A stretch of DNA of 64,000 nt from Candidatus Nitrosopumilus sp. (GCA_013215285.1 JABSRD010000001.1:579208-643207), one strand, 5' to 3'; shown: positions 16,753 through 27,539, counted from the first letter of the stretch. Notes: generated by a model from the sequence alone, not told the origin. Numbers and translations: made by a program.

Positions 16753-18778
16753 ACTGTTTTCTTTTAATCAGTCCAAAGATTCCTATTACTAATATAAACA
16801 ATGCAATAATTCCAATTTGTTTTTCTGGAATGTCTATAATTTCTAATCTATTACCATTTTCTGACAATGAATTAATTTGAATTGTACCAAATGCATCTGT
16901 TGTATTTTCATTAACTCTAATTTTAGCATCAATCCAATATTCTGCATTTTCATATATTTCAATAAATGCTTCTTTGTTTGGAGTTATTGTTGTTGTATCT
17001 GTTTTTCCATCTTTACTATTAGTAACTGAAATTTTAGCAAAACTCCATTTCTCTGGGTGATTTATTTCAAAGAAAAGTTTCTGATTTTGTTGATTTATTG
17101 AAATTGAACCTTCTGTGTAATGTAATAGAAATGGAATAACATATTTCATATCTTCATGAGTAACAATGATTCTCCCTTCATGATCTCCAAAATTTTTACC
17201 AGAAATACTCATTTTGATTTCTAAAATATTATCATTAAGAATGTGGGAGAACTTTATGAATTCTGGGCCAATAAATTCTACATCAAGATTATCAAATGTA
17301 CCTTCAATCAATTTTAATTTGAATTGTTTTTCTGCAATTAGATCATCTAATGATACATTTACAACAAAATTTGGTGGCAAGATAACCAATTTTGCATTAA
17401 ATGCATTTCCAATATCCAGCCTACCTGCACCTGCATCATGTATTGAAAATCCCTGTCCATAGGCGTCTGAAACAGGCACAACTGTAGTCAGTATGAGTGA
17501 TTTTATCTCATGATGGTGGAGTTCTGGATTTTTTTGAAGCAATAGTGCTACTGCCCCAGTAACATGTGGTGCAGCATAGCTTGTCCCACTTGTAAAATTA
17601 TACCCTGCATTATTTTGCGTGGTATTGATGTATGCCCCTGGTGCAACGATTTCTGGTTTTATGTAAAATGGTGAAACTGGACCTCTGGAACTAAAATGTA
17701 CTACAAAGTCAGGATTGTAAAATAAATGCATAGATGCTTCATTTCCATTTTTTATTGATTCTATAATTTCAAGTCCTTCTTCTCTATCAATTGATACAAC
17801 TGGAATTTGTGGTTCATATTCTGGTTGGATAAATTCATGAATTAATTCCCCCAAAAAAATTCCTGGTTCATTGTTGTAAACAATCAAAGCTTTTGCACCT
17901 GCATCAGCTGCATTACCTTCCTTAATTGAAAAATACAATAACTCTCCTTCAAGATTACTTCCTCTCTCAACAATTAATATTGAATTTTTTACATCAATTT
18001 TTTCTAGGTCTTCTATTTTCCCATATCCTCCAAAAACTATTTTTTCTGAAATTGGTTCTAATTTTGAAGAGCCAACCATTGGAATTACAGTATATGGTTT
18101 TCCATCTACTTCTAATGTTGCAACTAAACTAGATGTAAGATTGTTGTATGTTGCACCTACCGTGATTGCACCAAAATTCCTACCTGGACTGCCAATTGTT
18201 TTTAATCCTGGACCATCATTACCTGCTGCAACAACTACAAAAATTTCTTTTTCTAATGCATTATCAACTGCACGATCAATCTTTGCATTTGTTTTGTTTA
18301 CACCCAAACTAATGTTGATAATATCTGCTCCATCTGCAATTGCTTTTTCAATTGCTTTTACAATTAATTCTGATGATACTCCTTCACCATCTTCTGAAAC
18401 TTTGTAAGCAAGAATTTTTGCTTTTGGTGCTACTCCTACTGCTTGACCATCTGCTGCAATTACACCTGCAACCTGTGTACCATGACCGTTGGTATCTAGT
18501 GGTGGTTGATCTTTTTGAATAAAATTATACCCTCCAATCACTTTTCCATCAGGACCCCATCCAAACAAATCTGGGTGATTGAAATCTATGCCAGTATCAA
18601 TTATGGCTATTTTTATTCCAGTTCCATCAATTCCATCCATTCTTGGAATTTCTGTTCCGATGAATGGCACACTTCTCTTTAGATATGTCTGAAATTCATT
18701 TTCAGATTCTAAAGGTTGAGACAAGATAAAACCCACTAAAAATACAAGAACAACAGAAAAAATTACCCAATACTTCAC
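16736..18778 (-). CDS. Subtilisin-like (S8) serine protease, exported/membrane-anchored, PA-like insert
   Basis: Catalytic AIIDTGIDFNHPDL, DTNGHGTQVAGVIAA, NFTSGTSYAAPHVTGAVALLL; N-terminal signal, C-terminal TM. Confidence 0.92.
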   Translation of the reverse strand: MKYWVIFSVVLVFLVGFILSQPLESENEFQTYLKRSVPFIGTEIPRMDGIDGTGIKIAIIDTGIDFNHPDLFGWGPDGKVIGGYNFIQKDQPPLDTNGHGTQVAGVIAADGQAVGVAPKAKILAYKVSEDGEGVSSELIVKAIEKAIADGADIINISLGVNKTNAKIDRAVDNALEKEIFVVVAAGNDGPGLKTIGSPGRNFGAITVGATYNNLTSSLVATLEVDGKPYTVIPMVGSSKLEPISEKIVFGGYGKIEDLEKIDVKNSILIVERGSNLEGELLYFSIKEGNAADAGAKALIVYNNEPGIFLGELIHEFIQPEYEPQIPVVSIDREEGLEIIESIKNGNEASMHLFYNPDFVVHFSSRGPVSPFYIKPEIVAPGAYINTTQNNAGYNFTSGTSYAAPHVTGAVALLLQKNPELHHHEIKSLILTTVVPVSDAYGQGFSIHDAGAGRLDIGNAFNAKLVILPPNFVVNVSLDDLIAEKQFKLKLIEGTFDNLDVEFIGPEFIKFSHILNDNILEIKMSISGKNFGDHEGRIIVTHEDMKYVIPFLLHYTEGSISINQQNQKLFFEINHPEKWSFAKISVTNSKDGKTDTTTITPNKEAFIEIYENAEYWIDAKIRVNENTTDAFGTIQINSLSENGNRLEIIDIPEKQIGIIALFILVIGIFGLIKRKQSIVKV

Positions 18779-18855
18779 AAATTTTCTAAATATTTTAACA
18801 AGTAAAAATGAATTGTTGCTAAACCAATAAATGGAATAAATCTTCTACATGCCTC

Positions 18856-19476
18856 ATGGGAAAATATACACTTCCTGAAATGCCATATGCATATGATGCA
18901 TTAGAACCTCACATTGACGCAAAAACAATGGAGATTCATCATACAAAGCATCATCAAGCATACACTGACAAATTAAATGCAGCTCTTGAAGGCTGTCCAG
19001 CTGAAATTCAAGAAAAAGATATTCTTGACATTTTAGCTGACATCAATTCAGTCCCAGAAGACAAAAGAGGCGCAGTTAATTTCAATGGTGGTGGTTATGA
19101 TAACCACAGGTTATTTTGGAATAATATGAAAGCAAACGGAGGCGGAGAACCTGGTGGATCAATTGCTGATGCAATTAAGGATTCATTTGGAAGCTTTTCT
19201 GACTTCAAAGAGAAATTCACATCCACTACAGCAGTAATTCAAGGCAGTGGTTGGGGATGGTTAGTATACAATCCTTCAACATCTAAAGTTGAATACAAAT
19301 CAATGCCAAATCAAACTAGTCCAAGAACTGAAGGATTAGTTCCATTGTTAGGCTGTGATGTTTGGGAACATGCATACTATCTAAACTACCAAAACAAAAG
19401 ACCAGTCTACATTGCAGCATGGTGGAATGTAGTTAATTGGGATGAAGTAGAAAGTAGATTCTCAAAAGCAAAATAA
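18856..19476 (+). CDS. sodA: Superoxide dismutase (Fe/Mn)
   Basis: [38 protein letters not shown]...WGWLVYNP...[19 protein letters not shown]. Confidence 0.96.
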   Translation: MGKYTLPEMPYAYDALEPHIDAKTMEIHHTKHHQAYTDKLNAALEGCPAEIQEKDILDILADINSVPEDKRGAVNFNGGGYDNHRLFWNNMKANGGGEPGGSIADAIKDSFGSFSDFKEKFTSTTAVIQGSGWGWLVYNPSTSKVEYKSMPNQTSPRTEGLVPLLGCDVWEHAYYLNYQNKRPVYIAAWWNVVNWDEVESRFSKAK

Positions 19477-19570
19477 AGTTAAATCTTTATTTTTTATTTA
19501 TTCATTTTTTTGATTTTTTCTAATTTATCCATGAATGAATTTATAACCATCTGGGAATGGTTTGTTGTAA

Positions 19571-19996
19571 ATGAGTGAAGAACAAGCACAGCAAATGATG
19601 CAGCAAATGCAAATGCTTGAAACCTATTTTGCAGATTTATCTCAAAGAGAAGGCACTTTTATGAATATTTTCAGAGAGGCATCAGCTGCAATTGAATCCA
19701 TAAAAGCTCTTAATTTGAAATCTGAATCAGACACACTTATTCCAATTGGTATGGGAACATACATCCCAACAAAAATTTCAACTAATAACAAAATTGTTTT
19801 GAATATTGGTGCTGGTGTTGCTGTGGAAAAAGATTTTGCTTCAGCTATTAATTATCTTGAAGCACGACTAAAAGAAGTTGAAGTTGCTTTACAGGATACT
19901 AGTGTAAAAAAACAAGATGCTGCAGCAAGATTAGAACAAGGAAGAGAGCAAATTAATCAATTAATGCAAAGTACAATGCCACCAAAATCTGGATAA
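19571..19996 (+). CDS. pfdA: Prefoldin alpha subunit
   Basis: Coiled-coil ends with LIPIGMGTYIPTKISTNNKIVLNIGAGVAVEKDF. Confidence 0.9.
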   Translation: MSEEQAQQMMQQMQMLETYFADLSQREGTFMNIFREASAAIESIKALNLKSESDTLIPIGMGTYIPTKISTNNKIVLNIGAGVAVEKDFASAINYLEARLKEVEVALQDTSVKKQDAAARLEQGREQINQLMQSTMPPKSG

Positions 19997-20000
19997 CAAC

Positions 20001-21302
20001 ATGTTTGAAAAACTTCGTAGTGCATTTTCTGATGCAGCGAAAAGCCTTGGTGAAAAAGAACTAAATGAAAAAGATATTGAATCTATTCTTTTTGAATTAG
20101 AAATTTCTCTTTTAGAATCTGATGTGGCAGGTGAAGTAATTGATGAAATCAAATCTGATTTAAAAGAAAAACTGATTGGTTCTAAAGTTAACAAACATGA
20201 AGTTGAAAAATTTGTTAAAGTTAGTTTAATTTCAAGTATTTCTGCCTTGTTTGATGCTGTAGAAAAAGTTGATTTGATTGAAAAAATAAATGAAAAAAAG
20301 AAACAAGGTCAACCTTTCTTGGTCTTATTTGTTGGAATTAATGGAACTGGAAAAACTACATCACTTGTAAAAATTGCACATTTACTACAACAAGCAAAAT
20401 TTTCTATTGTAATTGCAGCCGCTGATACTTTTAGAGCTGGTGCAATTGAACAATTACGTGAACACACTAATAGACTAAATCTAAAACTTGTTGCACAAAA
20501 CTATAATTCAGATCCTGCAGCTGTTGCTAGGGATGCAGTATTGTATGCAAAATCTCACAAAACTGATTGTGTGTTAATTGATACTGCTGGAAGAATGCAA
20601 ACGAATGAAAATTTGATGCAACAAATTGCAAAAATTACCAAAGTTGTAAATCCTGATATGAAAATTTTTGTAGGTGACTCTTTAGCTGGAAATGATACCG
20701 TAAACCAAGCACGTGAATTCCATAAACATGTACAATTCAATGCTTCTATTTTGACTAAAAGTGATGCAGATGCAAAAGGCGGCGCAGCTCTGTCAATTGT
20801 CAAGGTCACCTCTACCCCAATAATTTACCTTGGAACTGGACAAGAATACCCTGATCTAAAACCATTCAGCAAAGAGACTTTTCTAAAAGATGTGTTTGGT
20901 TCATTAGATGATGTGGACATTAAGGAATCACCAAAACCTGAACCACAACTAGAATCACCAAAACCTGAACCACAACTAGAATCACCAAAACCTGAACCAC
21001 AACTAGAATCACCAAAACCAACTGTTGTTGAAGAACTCACAACTAACTCCTCTGATGATCCATTTGAAGGAATTAATGATGATGACATTGCAACGTATTC
21101 AGATCTTTATGATATTCCTCCACCTGAAAATGACAATGATGCTATAAAATTAGGAAATAAGATTCGTAAATGGATTAAGGATGGACGATTAGAACCTGGA
21201 GAGTCAAAAACTAATGAAGAAATTAAAGACGATGTTCATAAACAAGATAAAGAAGAAGAGCCAAAAAAGAAACGAGGCAGATTCGGATTCCTAAAGAAAT
21301 GA
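20001..21302 (+). CDS. ftsY: Signal recognition particle receptor FtsY with C-terminal low-complexity extension
   Basis: FVGINGTGKTTSLVKIAHLLQ, AADTFRAGAIEQLREH, LIDTAGRMQTNENLMQQ; ESPKPEPQL repeats after G domain. Confidence 0.94.
   Translation: MFEKLRSAFSDAAKSLGEKELNEKDIESILFELEISLLESDVAGEVIDEIKSDLKEKLIGSKVNKHEVEKFVKVSLISSISALFDAVEKVDLIEKINEKKKQGQPFLVLFVGINGTGKTTSLVKIAHLLQQAKFSIVIAAADTFRAGAIEQLREHTNRLNLKLVAQNYNSDPAAVARDAVLYAKSHKTDCVLIDTAGRMQTNENLMQQIAKITKVVNPDMKIFVGDSLAGNDTVNQAREFHKHVQFNASILTKSDADAKGGAALSIVKVTSTPIIYLGTGQEYPDLKPFSKETFLKDVFGSLDDVDIKESPKPEPQLESPKPEPQLESPKPEPQLESPKPTVVEELTTNSSDDPFEGINDDDIATYSDLYDIPPPENDNDAIKLGNKIRKWIKDGRLEPGESKTNEEIKDDVHKQDKEEEPKKKRGRFGFLKK
20925..21019 (+). 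repeat. 27-bp in-frame tandem repeat (3.5 copies) in ftsY
   Basis: Unit gaatcaccaaaacctgaaccacaacta, encodes ESPKPEPQL. Confidence 0.95.
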
Positions 21303-22213
21303 AACTAAAAACAAAAGATTTACTCACTTTAGCTGAACTAACCCCAAAGGAATTTTTAGGATTAATTGATGATTCAATCAAACTAAAAAAAGAACTCAAA
21401 AAAGGTGGAAACAAACCTGTTTTAAAAAATAAAACACTGACGATGATTTTCCAAAAACCGTCTACTCGAACTCGTGTAAGTTTTGAAATAGGAATGTTTC
21501 AACTAGGTGGACATACAATTAATTTATCATCAAATGATACACAATTATCTAGAGGCGAATCAATTGAAGATACTGCAAAAACTCTTTCTCGTTATACAGA
21601 TTGTATTATGGCACGCGTTTATGACCATGAATTATTACAGAAATTATCTGCACATTCAAGTGTACCTGTAATTAATGGACTATCTGACTCATTTCACCCA
21701 TGTCAAATTTTAGCAGACTTTATGACAATCCAAGAAAAAAAGAAAAAACTCAAGGGATTAAAGATTGCATGGATTGGTGATGGAAATAATGTATGTAATT
21801 CCATGATTTACGGAGCTGCATTATCTGGAATTGATATGTCAATTGCCACACCAAAAGGATATGAGCCAGACAAATCTGTTGTTAAAGAAGCAAAAAAATC
21901 TGCTAACATTGAATTGACTGTAGATCCTTTTACAGCTACCAAAAATGCTGATGTAGTTGTAACTGATACTTATTCATCTATTCATAATAAAGATCCAAAA
22001 AGAATTAAGAAATTCCTTCCAAAGTATCAAGTCAATCCTAAACTAATGAAGTCTGCAAAGAAAGATGCGATCTTTTTACATTGTCTTCCTGCAAAGCGAG
22101 AACAAGAAGTTACATCATCAGTACTTGATGGTAATCAATCTGTAATTTGGGATGAGGCAGAAAATCGTCTTCATTCTCAGAAGGCTTTGTTAATTTCGCT
22201 AATTCACGCTTAA
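21299..22213 (+). CDS. argF: Ornithine carbamoyltransferase
   Basis: FQKPSTRTRVSFEIGMFQLGG; HPCQILADFMTI; FLHCLPAKREQEV. Confidence 0.95.
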   Translation: MKLKTKDLLTLAELTPKEFLGLIDDSIKLKKELKKGGNKPVLKNKTLTMIFQKPSTRTRVSFEIGMFQLGGHTINLSSNDTQLSRGESIEDTAKTLSRYTDCIMARVYDHELLQKLSAHSSVPVINGLSDSFHPCQILADFMTIQEKKKKLKGLKIAWIGDGNNVCNSMIYGAALSGIDMSIATPKGYEPDKSVVKEAKKSANIELTVDPFTATKNADVVVTDTYSSIHNKDPKRIKKFLPKYQVNPKLMKSAKKDAIFLHCLPAKREQEVTSSVLDGNQSVIWDEAENRLHSQKALLISLIHA

Positions 22214-22249
22214 CGTATATAAGAGCAGATTTGAACTCGATTTCTATAG

Positions 22250-22732
22250 ATGGCCTATTCCAAAATATTAAGAAGATTAAGGGAGGAAAAGACCAATTAT
22301 AAAAAACGCGGTACCATGTTAATGGGTAAGCGTGATTTTATCGCTGTAAATATTTCTAATGAAAATACCCAAGTCCAAATTCTAACACCTGGAATGACTG
22401 GTGACAAAGTTATCGCATCTGCACATTCTAGATATCTAATTGAAAAAGGATGGAAGGGTTCTAGAAAAAGCATACCTGCAGCATATCTTACAGGATATTT
22501 GGCAGGAAAAAAAGCACTTGGCAAAGGTGCAAAGGGTGCAATTCTTTATACTGGAAATAAAAGATATACTCAAAGAATGGCAGCAGCTCTCAAAGGTGTA
22601 ATTGACGCTGGTGTTGAAGTTCCAGCTGATGCTGAAACATTTCCGTCTGATGAAAGAATTAATGGCGAACATCTAACTGTAAAAAATGATATTTCTAAAG
22701 TAAAATCAGCTATTGATAGCGAGGTCAAATAG
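22250..22732 (+). CDS. rpl18: Large ribosomal subunit protein L18 (uL18)
   Basis: KILRRLREEKTNYKKRGTMLMGKRDFIAVNISNENTQVQI...TGYLAGKKALGKG. Confidence 0.95.
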   Translation: MAYSKILRRLREEKTNYKKRGTMLMGKRDFIAVNISNENTQVQILTPGMTGDKVIASAHSRYLIEKGWKGSRKSIPAAYLTGYLAGKKALGKGAKGAILYTGNKRYTQRMAAALKGVIDAGVEVPADAETFPSDERINGEHLTVKNDISKVKSAIDSEVK

Positions 22733-23443
22733 ATGAGTCAATCAAGTCCGCAACGACAATCAGGAGGTCCACGAGGACCACGTCCAGTAGTTTATGGACG
22801 AGGTGTACCCGGAACTAATGATAAACCTCGAAGACCACGAAGAGAACCAGTAGTAGAAGTTTGGGTTCCAAAAACTGTCTTAGGACGTAAAGTTGACTCG
22901 GGAGAAATTACATCTATTGAAGAAATTTTAGAATCAGGATTAAGAATTCAAGAAGCAGGAATTATTAAAAAACTACTTCCAGATTTGAAAAGTGAAGTTG
23001 TAGATGTAGGTATCATTCAAAAAATGACTTCCAATGGCCAATCAACTAGATTCAAAGCAATTGTTGCAGCAGGAAATGAAAATGGTTACTTGGGAATTGG
23101 TAGAGGAAAATCAAAACAAATGAGAATTGCAATTGAGAAAGCAACCACTCAAGCTTTCCTTAATGTAGCCCCAATCAAACTAGGATGTGGCAGTTGGGAA
23201 TGTAGATGTGATCAACATCATTCAGTTCCATTCAAAGTAAGAGGAAAAGGTGGTAGTGTTACAATTGAAATTATTCCAGCACCTCGTGGATTAGGTCTAG
23301 TTGCTGGTGGTAAAATTAAACGATTATTGGAATTAGCAGGTCTTAAAGACGCATGGACTACTGCAAAAGGTTCTACTCCTACAATGAGTTCTACTTCAAA
23401 AGCCGTATTGGACTGTCTCAGACAGACATTTAGTCAAGGTTAA
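22733..23443 (+). CDS. rps5: Small ribosomal subunit protein S5 (uS5)
   Basis: WVPKTVLGRKVDSGEITSIEEILESGLRIQEAGIIKKLLPDLKSEV...NGYLGIGRGKSKQMRIAIEKATTQA. Confidence 0.96.
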   Translation: MSQSSPQRQSGGPRGPRPVVYGRGVPGTNDKPRRPRREPVVEVWVPKTVLGRKVDSGEITSIEEILESGLRIQEAGIIKKLLPDLKSEVVDVGIIQKMTSNGQSTRFKAIVAAGNENGYLGIGRGKSKQMRIAIEKATTQAFLNVAPIKLGCGSWECRCDQHHSVPFKVRGKGGSVTIEIIPAPRGLGLVAGGKIKRLLELAGLKDAWTTAKGSTPTMSSTSKAVLDCLRQTFSQG

Positions 23444-23916
23444 TGAAAATGGCCAACGCATATCTTGTTGTTAGAATTAAAGGTAAAGCCGATTGTCCAT
23501 ACTGGGCAACAACTACTATGACTTTGTTGAAATTAGATAAAAAATACCGTGCAACAATTTTACCTATCAAAGATAATACTTTGGGAATGTTAAGAAAAGT
23601 TCAGCACTATGTAGCCTGGGTTGAACTTGATGCAGATTTGGCAAAAGAATTGATTGAAAAGAAAGCAAGAAAGTCTGGTTACAAAAAAGTTACTGTAGAA
23701 GATCTTAAAGAACTTGGTTTTGCAAGTAGTGAAGAATTAGGAAAAGCTTTGAGTGAAGGTAAAGCTACTTTATCTAAATTAAAACCACTAAAACCTTGGT
23801 TTGCATTAGCTCCACCAAGACATGGATTCAAAAGAAGCACCAAGAAATTATACGGACAAAAAGGTATTCTAGGTGCAAACAAAGACCTTGGTAACGTTGT
23901 AAGGAATATGATTTAA
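23443..23916 (+). CDS. rpl30: Large ribosomal subunit protein L30 (uL30)
   Basis: AYLVVRIKGKADCPYWATTTMTLLKLDKKYRATILPIKDNTLGMLRKVQHYVAW. Confidence 0.95.
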   Translation: MKMANAYLVVRIKGKADCPYWATTTMTLLKLDKKYRATILPIKDNTLGMLRKVQHYVAWVELDADLAKELIEKKARKSGYKKVTVEDLKELGFASSEELGKALSEGKATLSKLKPLKPWFALAPPRHGFKRSTKKLYGQKGILGANKDLGNVVRNMI

Positions 23917-23917
23917 C

Positions 23918-24343
23918 ATGGCAACAAGATTACGAAAAACTCGAAAACTTAGGGGTGGACGACATATGGGATGGGGGCAAGTAGGTCAACATCGTGCAAG
24001 TGGTCATAAAGGTGGTCTTGGAATTTCCGGTATGATGAAACACCATTACAGTTCAATGTTAAAATTTGACCCAGATCATTACGGTCATGATTCAACTAAA
24101 CCACCTCACCCAAATATTACAAGAAAATGGGCTAGTGTTCGAGATCTAGATGACTTGTTCACACAGTTCGGAAAAGAAGAAGGAGGAAAGAAAATTATTG
24201 ATCTTGAAGACGCAGGATTTGATAAACTCCTTGGTGGCGGAAAAATAACTAATGCTTATTCCGTCAAAATAAAACAATTCACAGCATCTGCAGAAGAAAA
24301 ATTAAAAGCTGTTGGGGGAGAGGTGTTAGTAAAGAATGGCTGA
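23918..24343 (+). CDS. rpl15: Large ribosomal subunit protein L15 (uL15)
   Basis: RKTRKLRGGRHMGWGQVGQHRASGHKGGLG; operon position. Confidence 0.95.
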   Translation: MATRLRKTRKLRGGRHMGWGQVGQHRASGHKGGLGISGMMKHHYSSMLKFDPDHYGHDSTKPPHPNITRKWASVRDLDDLFTQFGKEEGGKKIIDLEDAGFDKLLGGGKITNAYSVKIKQFTASAEEKLKAVGGEVLVKNG

Positions 24344-25769
24344 GGGAACTATCACTGCCACTATTCGTAAAATTGTTTTCAAAGTAGAACCATACTTACC
24401 ACAAGTTCCAAAACCAAAAAAGAAAATTTCACTTCAAACCAGATTACTATGGTGTGGAGTAGCATTACTCATCTATATGGTAATGGGTCAGACACCATTA
24501 TTTGGAGCCACAGCTCCTCAATTTGATTTCCTAGCATTTGCTAGAGTTATTTTTGCATCTCAACAAGGTACACTAGTTGAATTGGGTATTGGACCGATTG
24601 TAACTGCTGGACTTTTGATGCAATTATTGAGAGGTTCAGATATTCTCAAATTTGATTTCAAAAAACCTGAAGAACGAGGAATATTTCAAACAGCTACTAA
24701 ACTTGTAACTTACATTGTAATTGTAGCTGAATCAATTGTTTATGCTACTGCAGTTTATGGACCTGGAGTCTCTGAACCATGGTTCTTGTATGTAATGATT
24801 GGTCAGCTGATGGCGGCGTCTATAATTATCATGTTCATGGACGAGCTAATTCAGAAGGGTTGGGGTCTTGGCAGTGGAATCAGCTTGTTCATTATGGCAG
24901 GTGTTGCTCAACAAATTCTTTGGAGTCTGTTTAGTCCGTTACCTGCAGGTGATGGGGGAATGATTGGTATTGTTCCATATGCTATTCAATCACTCCTTGG
25001 TAGTGGTGATATTGGAAATGTACTGTTCCGTTCAAATCAACTCCCGAGTATCTTTGGATTATGTCTAACTGTAGGAATATTGTTGATACTTGTATTTACA
25101 CAAGGAATGAAAATTGAAATTCCTATTGTCTCTACAAAGTATAGAGGCTTTTCTGCTGTTTATCCAATCAAATTAATGTACGTCTCAAACATTCCAGTAA
25201 TTTTAGCATCTGCTTTAACTGCAAATGCTGTCTTTATGTTCCAAATGTTATGGGCAAACATGAACCCGCGGAATAATAATTTCTTTATGAATTTTATAGC
25301 GCAGTTTGATCCAACTAGTCCCTCAACCCCAATTGGTGGTTTGATTTACTACATTACTCCTCCTAGAGGTTTAGATGTAGCAGCTTTGGATCCTATGCGA
25401 GCAGTTGGATATATTCTGTTTATGATTGGAATTGTAGTTGTATTTGGTAGACTATGGGTAGAGCTTGGAGGTTTATCACCAAAGAGTGCTGCTCAGAACT
25501 TACTTGATGCAGATGTACAAATTCCTGGATTTAGAAGATCAAACAAACCTGTTGAAGCATTACTAAACAAGTACATTCCATCAGTTACAATTATTGGATC
25601 TATGATTTTAGGTCTATTGGCTGGTGTATCTGACGTCCTTGGTGTCTTTGGTTCTGGAATCGGAATTTTACTTATGGTAGACATTCTCATTAACTATTAC
25701 ACACAATTAGTTCGAGAGCAAGTCGAAGTTGTTATGCCACGATTGGGTGCTTTGCTTGGCAGAAAATAA
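24336..25769 (+). CDS. secY: Preprotein translocase SecY
   Basis: Multi-TM; GLLMQLLRGSDILKFDFKKPEERGIFQ; operon position. Confidence 0.96.
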   Translation: MAEGTITATIRKIVFKVEPYLPQVPKPKKKISLQTRLLWCGVALLIYMVMGQTPLFGATAPQFDFLAFARVIFASQQGTLVELGIGPIVTAGLLMQLLRGSDILKFDFKKPEERGIFQTATKLVTYIVIVAESIVYATAVYGPGVSEPWFLYVMIGQLMAASIIIMFMDELIQKGWGLGSGISLFIMAGVAQQILWSLFSPLPAGDGGMIGIVPYAIQSLLGSGDIGNVLFRSNQLPSIFGLCLTVGILLILVFTQGMKIEIPIVSTKYRGFSAVYPIKLMYVSNIPVILASALTANAVFMFQMLWANMNPRNNNFFMNFIAQFDPTSPSTPIGGLIYYITPPRGLDVAALDPMRAVGYILFMIGIVVVFGRLWVELGGLSPKSAAQNLLDADVQIPGFRRSNKPVEALLNKYIPSVTIIGSMILGLLAGVSDVLGVFGSGIGILLMVDILINYYTQLVREQVEVVMPRLGALLGRK

Positions 25770-26334
25770 AAAAATTATAATGATTGGTATTCCCGGTGTG
25801 GGAAAAACCAGTTTACTATCAACAATGGTTGAAATGATACAAAAAAATGGCAAAACCGTTCATGTGGTTAGTTATGGAACATTGATGTTTAATGTTGCAA
25901 AAGAAAATGGCCTAACAGATAGAGATGAGTTAAGAAAATTACCCGTACTTGAACAGCAAAAATTTCAAAAAATAGCTGCAGAACAAATTGCCACATTTAC
26001 TGAACAAATCATAATTATTGATACTCATGCATTCATCAATTCGCCAGAAGGGTACTATCCTGGATTACCTGAATATGTTTTGAAAATTATTAAACCAACT
26101 AACTTTGTTGCAGTATCTGCAAAACCTGAAGAAATCTACAATAGACGTATGAAAGATGATACTCGAAGTAGAGATAAAATCACTCTTGTTAACATTAAAA
26201 AAGAATTAGATGTGCAGTCAGGTATGATTTCTGCTTGCGCTGTAATTACAGGCTCACCTGTTAGACTCGTCCTCAATCGTGAAGGTAAAATTGATGAGGC
26301 AGCAGAGAAAATAATCAAATCAATAGGACTGTAA
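25747..26334 (+). CDS. adkA: Archaeal-type adenylate kinase (start codon uncertain)
   Basis: IIMIGIPGVGKTSLLSTMVEMIQKNGKTVHVVSYGTLMFNVAKENGLTDRDELRKLP; overlaps secY 3' end; no downstream-ATG before conserved P-loop. Confidence 0.9.
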   Translation: MLCLAENKKIIMIGIPGVGKTSLLSTMVEMIQKNGKTVHVVSYGTLMFNVAKENGLTDRDELRKLPVLEQQKFQKIAAEQIATFTEQIIIIDTHAFINSPEGYYPGLPEYVLKIIKPTNFVAVSAKPEEIYNRRMKDDTRSRDKITLVNIKKELDVQSGMISACAVITGSPVRLVLNREGKIDEAAEKIIKSIGL

Positions 26335-26337
26335 AAA

Positions 26338-26982
26338 ATGGATTTTAATTTTATCTTCCTCTTTATTGATTCAATACCATCCCTCCTTAACTCAGTGTCA
26401 CTTTTTATTCACAGTGGTGAGGGTAGACAAGCCCTTGGTAGTGGTGATCCAATGGTCAAAGGTGTGATTCTAACATTGTTTGGTGTTACTTCATTTGGTA
26501 TTATGTTGAATCTCTTCAACTCTGCAGTTAGAAAGAAGATGGTTGACTCAACAAAACTAAAACGAATTATGAAAGAAACCAAAACATGGCAAAAAGCAAG
26601 AATGTCTGCAATGCGTTCAAAAGACCAAGCAAAAACCGCTGAGCTAAACAAAAAATCATCTTACATGAACAAAATGTCCATGGAGATGATGCAGATGAAC
26701 ATGAGACCTATGATGATTACATTTGTACCTTTAATCTTGATATTTTATCTTGTATTGCCAGTATTGTTCTCTTACACTGTAGCTGTCTCTCCAATCCCAC
26801 TAAATGTAATTCCTGGAGATATGTTCCAACTAACTTGTTCTGCAGAACAAGCATTAGATGTAGAACATGTTTGTTTTGGTAAAGAAAATTCATTGTATCT
26901 TTGGGCATGGTATTTCCTTTCATCTATTGCATTTAGTGGTATGATAATGAGAATAACTAAAACATCCATGGATCTCAGTTGA
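26338..26982 (+). CDS. EMC3/TMCO1-family membrane insertase (DUF106, YidC/Oxa1 superfamily)
   Basis: Three-TM protein with cytosolic coiled coil between secY-adk and cmk. Confidence 0.85.
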   Translation: MDFNFIFLFIDSIPSLLNSVSLFIHSGEGRQALGSGDPMVKGVILTLFGVTSFGIMLNLFNSAVRKKMVDSTKLKRIMKETKTWQKARMSAMRSKDQAKTAELNKKSSYMNKMSMEMMQMNMRPMMITFVPLILIFYLVLPVLFSYTVAVSPIPLNVIPGDMFQLTCSAEQALDVEHVCFGKENSLYLWAWYFLSSIAFSGMIMRITKTSMDLS

Positions 26983-27539
26983 CAAAATCAATTGTTATTT
27001 CTGGACCTCCTGCAGTTGGAAAAACAACTGTTGCTAAAGGTTTAGCTGAAGAATTTCAATTAAAATATCTCAGTGGGGGTGATGTTCTAAAAGAAATAGC
27101 AAAAGAACACGGCTTTAATTCTGATGGTGATGATTGGTGGGATACAGAAGACGGAATGAAATTTTTGAGTCAACGTGAAGAAAATTCAGAATTTGATAAA
27201 AAATTAGATAAAAAATTAATTTCTATGTTTGATAATGGCGGAATGGTAATCACAAGTTACACTTTACCCTGGCTAATTTCGGATGGTATCAAAATTTGGC
27301 TAGAGGGTTCACATGAGAGTAGTACTAAAAGAATGAAGACTAGGGATAATATGAGCACAGAAGATGCTTATGAAATCACAAAAAAACGATTTGATAAGAA
27401 CAAAGCATTATACAAAAAATTATACAATTTTGATTTTGGTGATGATAAATCTGTGTTTGATCTAATCATTAATACAGATAATCTTACAGCACAACAAGTA
27501 ATTGATGTTACAAAAGAAACTGTGAGGAAATTGTTATGA
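26979..27539 (+). CDS. cmk: Cytidylate kinase
   Basis: TKSIVISGPPAVGKTTVAKGLAEEFQLKYLSGGDVLKEIAKEHGF. Confidence 0.92.
   Translation: MTKSIVISGPPAVGKTTVAKGLAEEFQLKYLSGGDVLKEIAKEHGFNSDGDDWWDTEDGMKFLSQREENSEFDKKLDKKLISMFDNGGMVITSYTLPWLISDGIKIWLEGSHESSTKRMKTRDNMSTEDAYEITKKRFDKNKALYKKLYNFDFGDDKSVFDLIINTDNLTAQQVIDVTKETVRKLL

Noticed and set aside
20925-21019. 27-bp repeats as a possible CRISPR array
   Set aside because: No spacers; perfect in-frame coding tandem repeat in ftsY.
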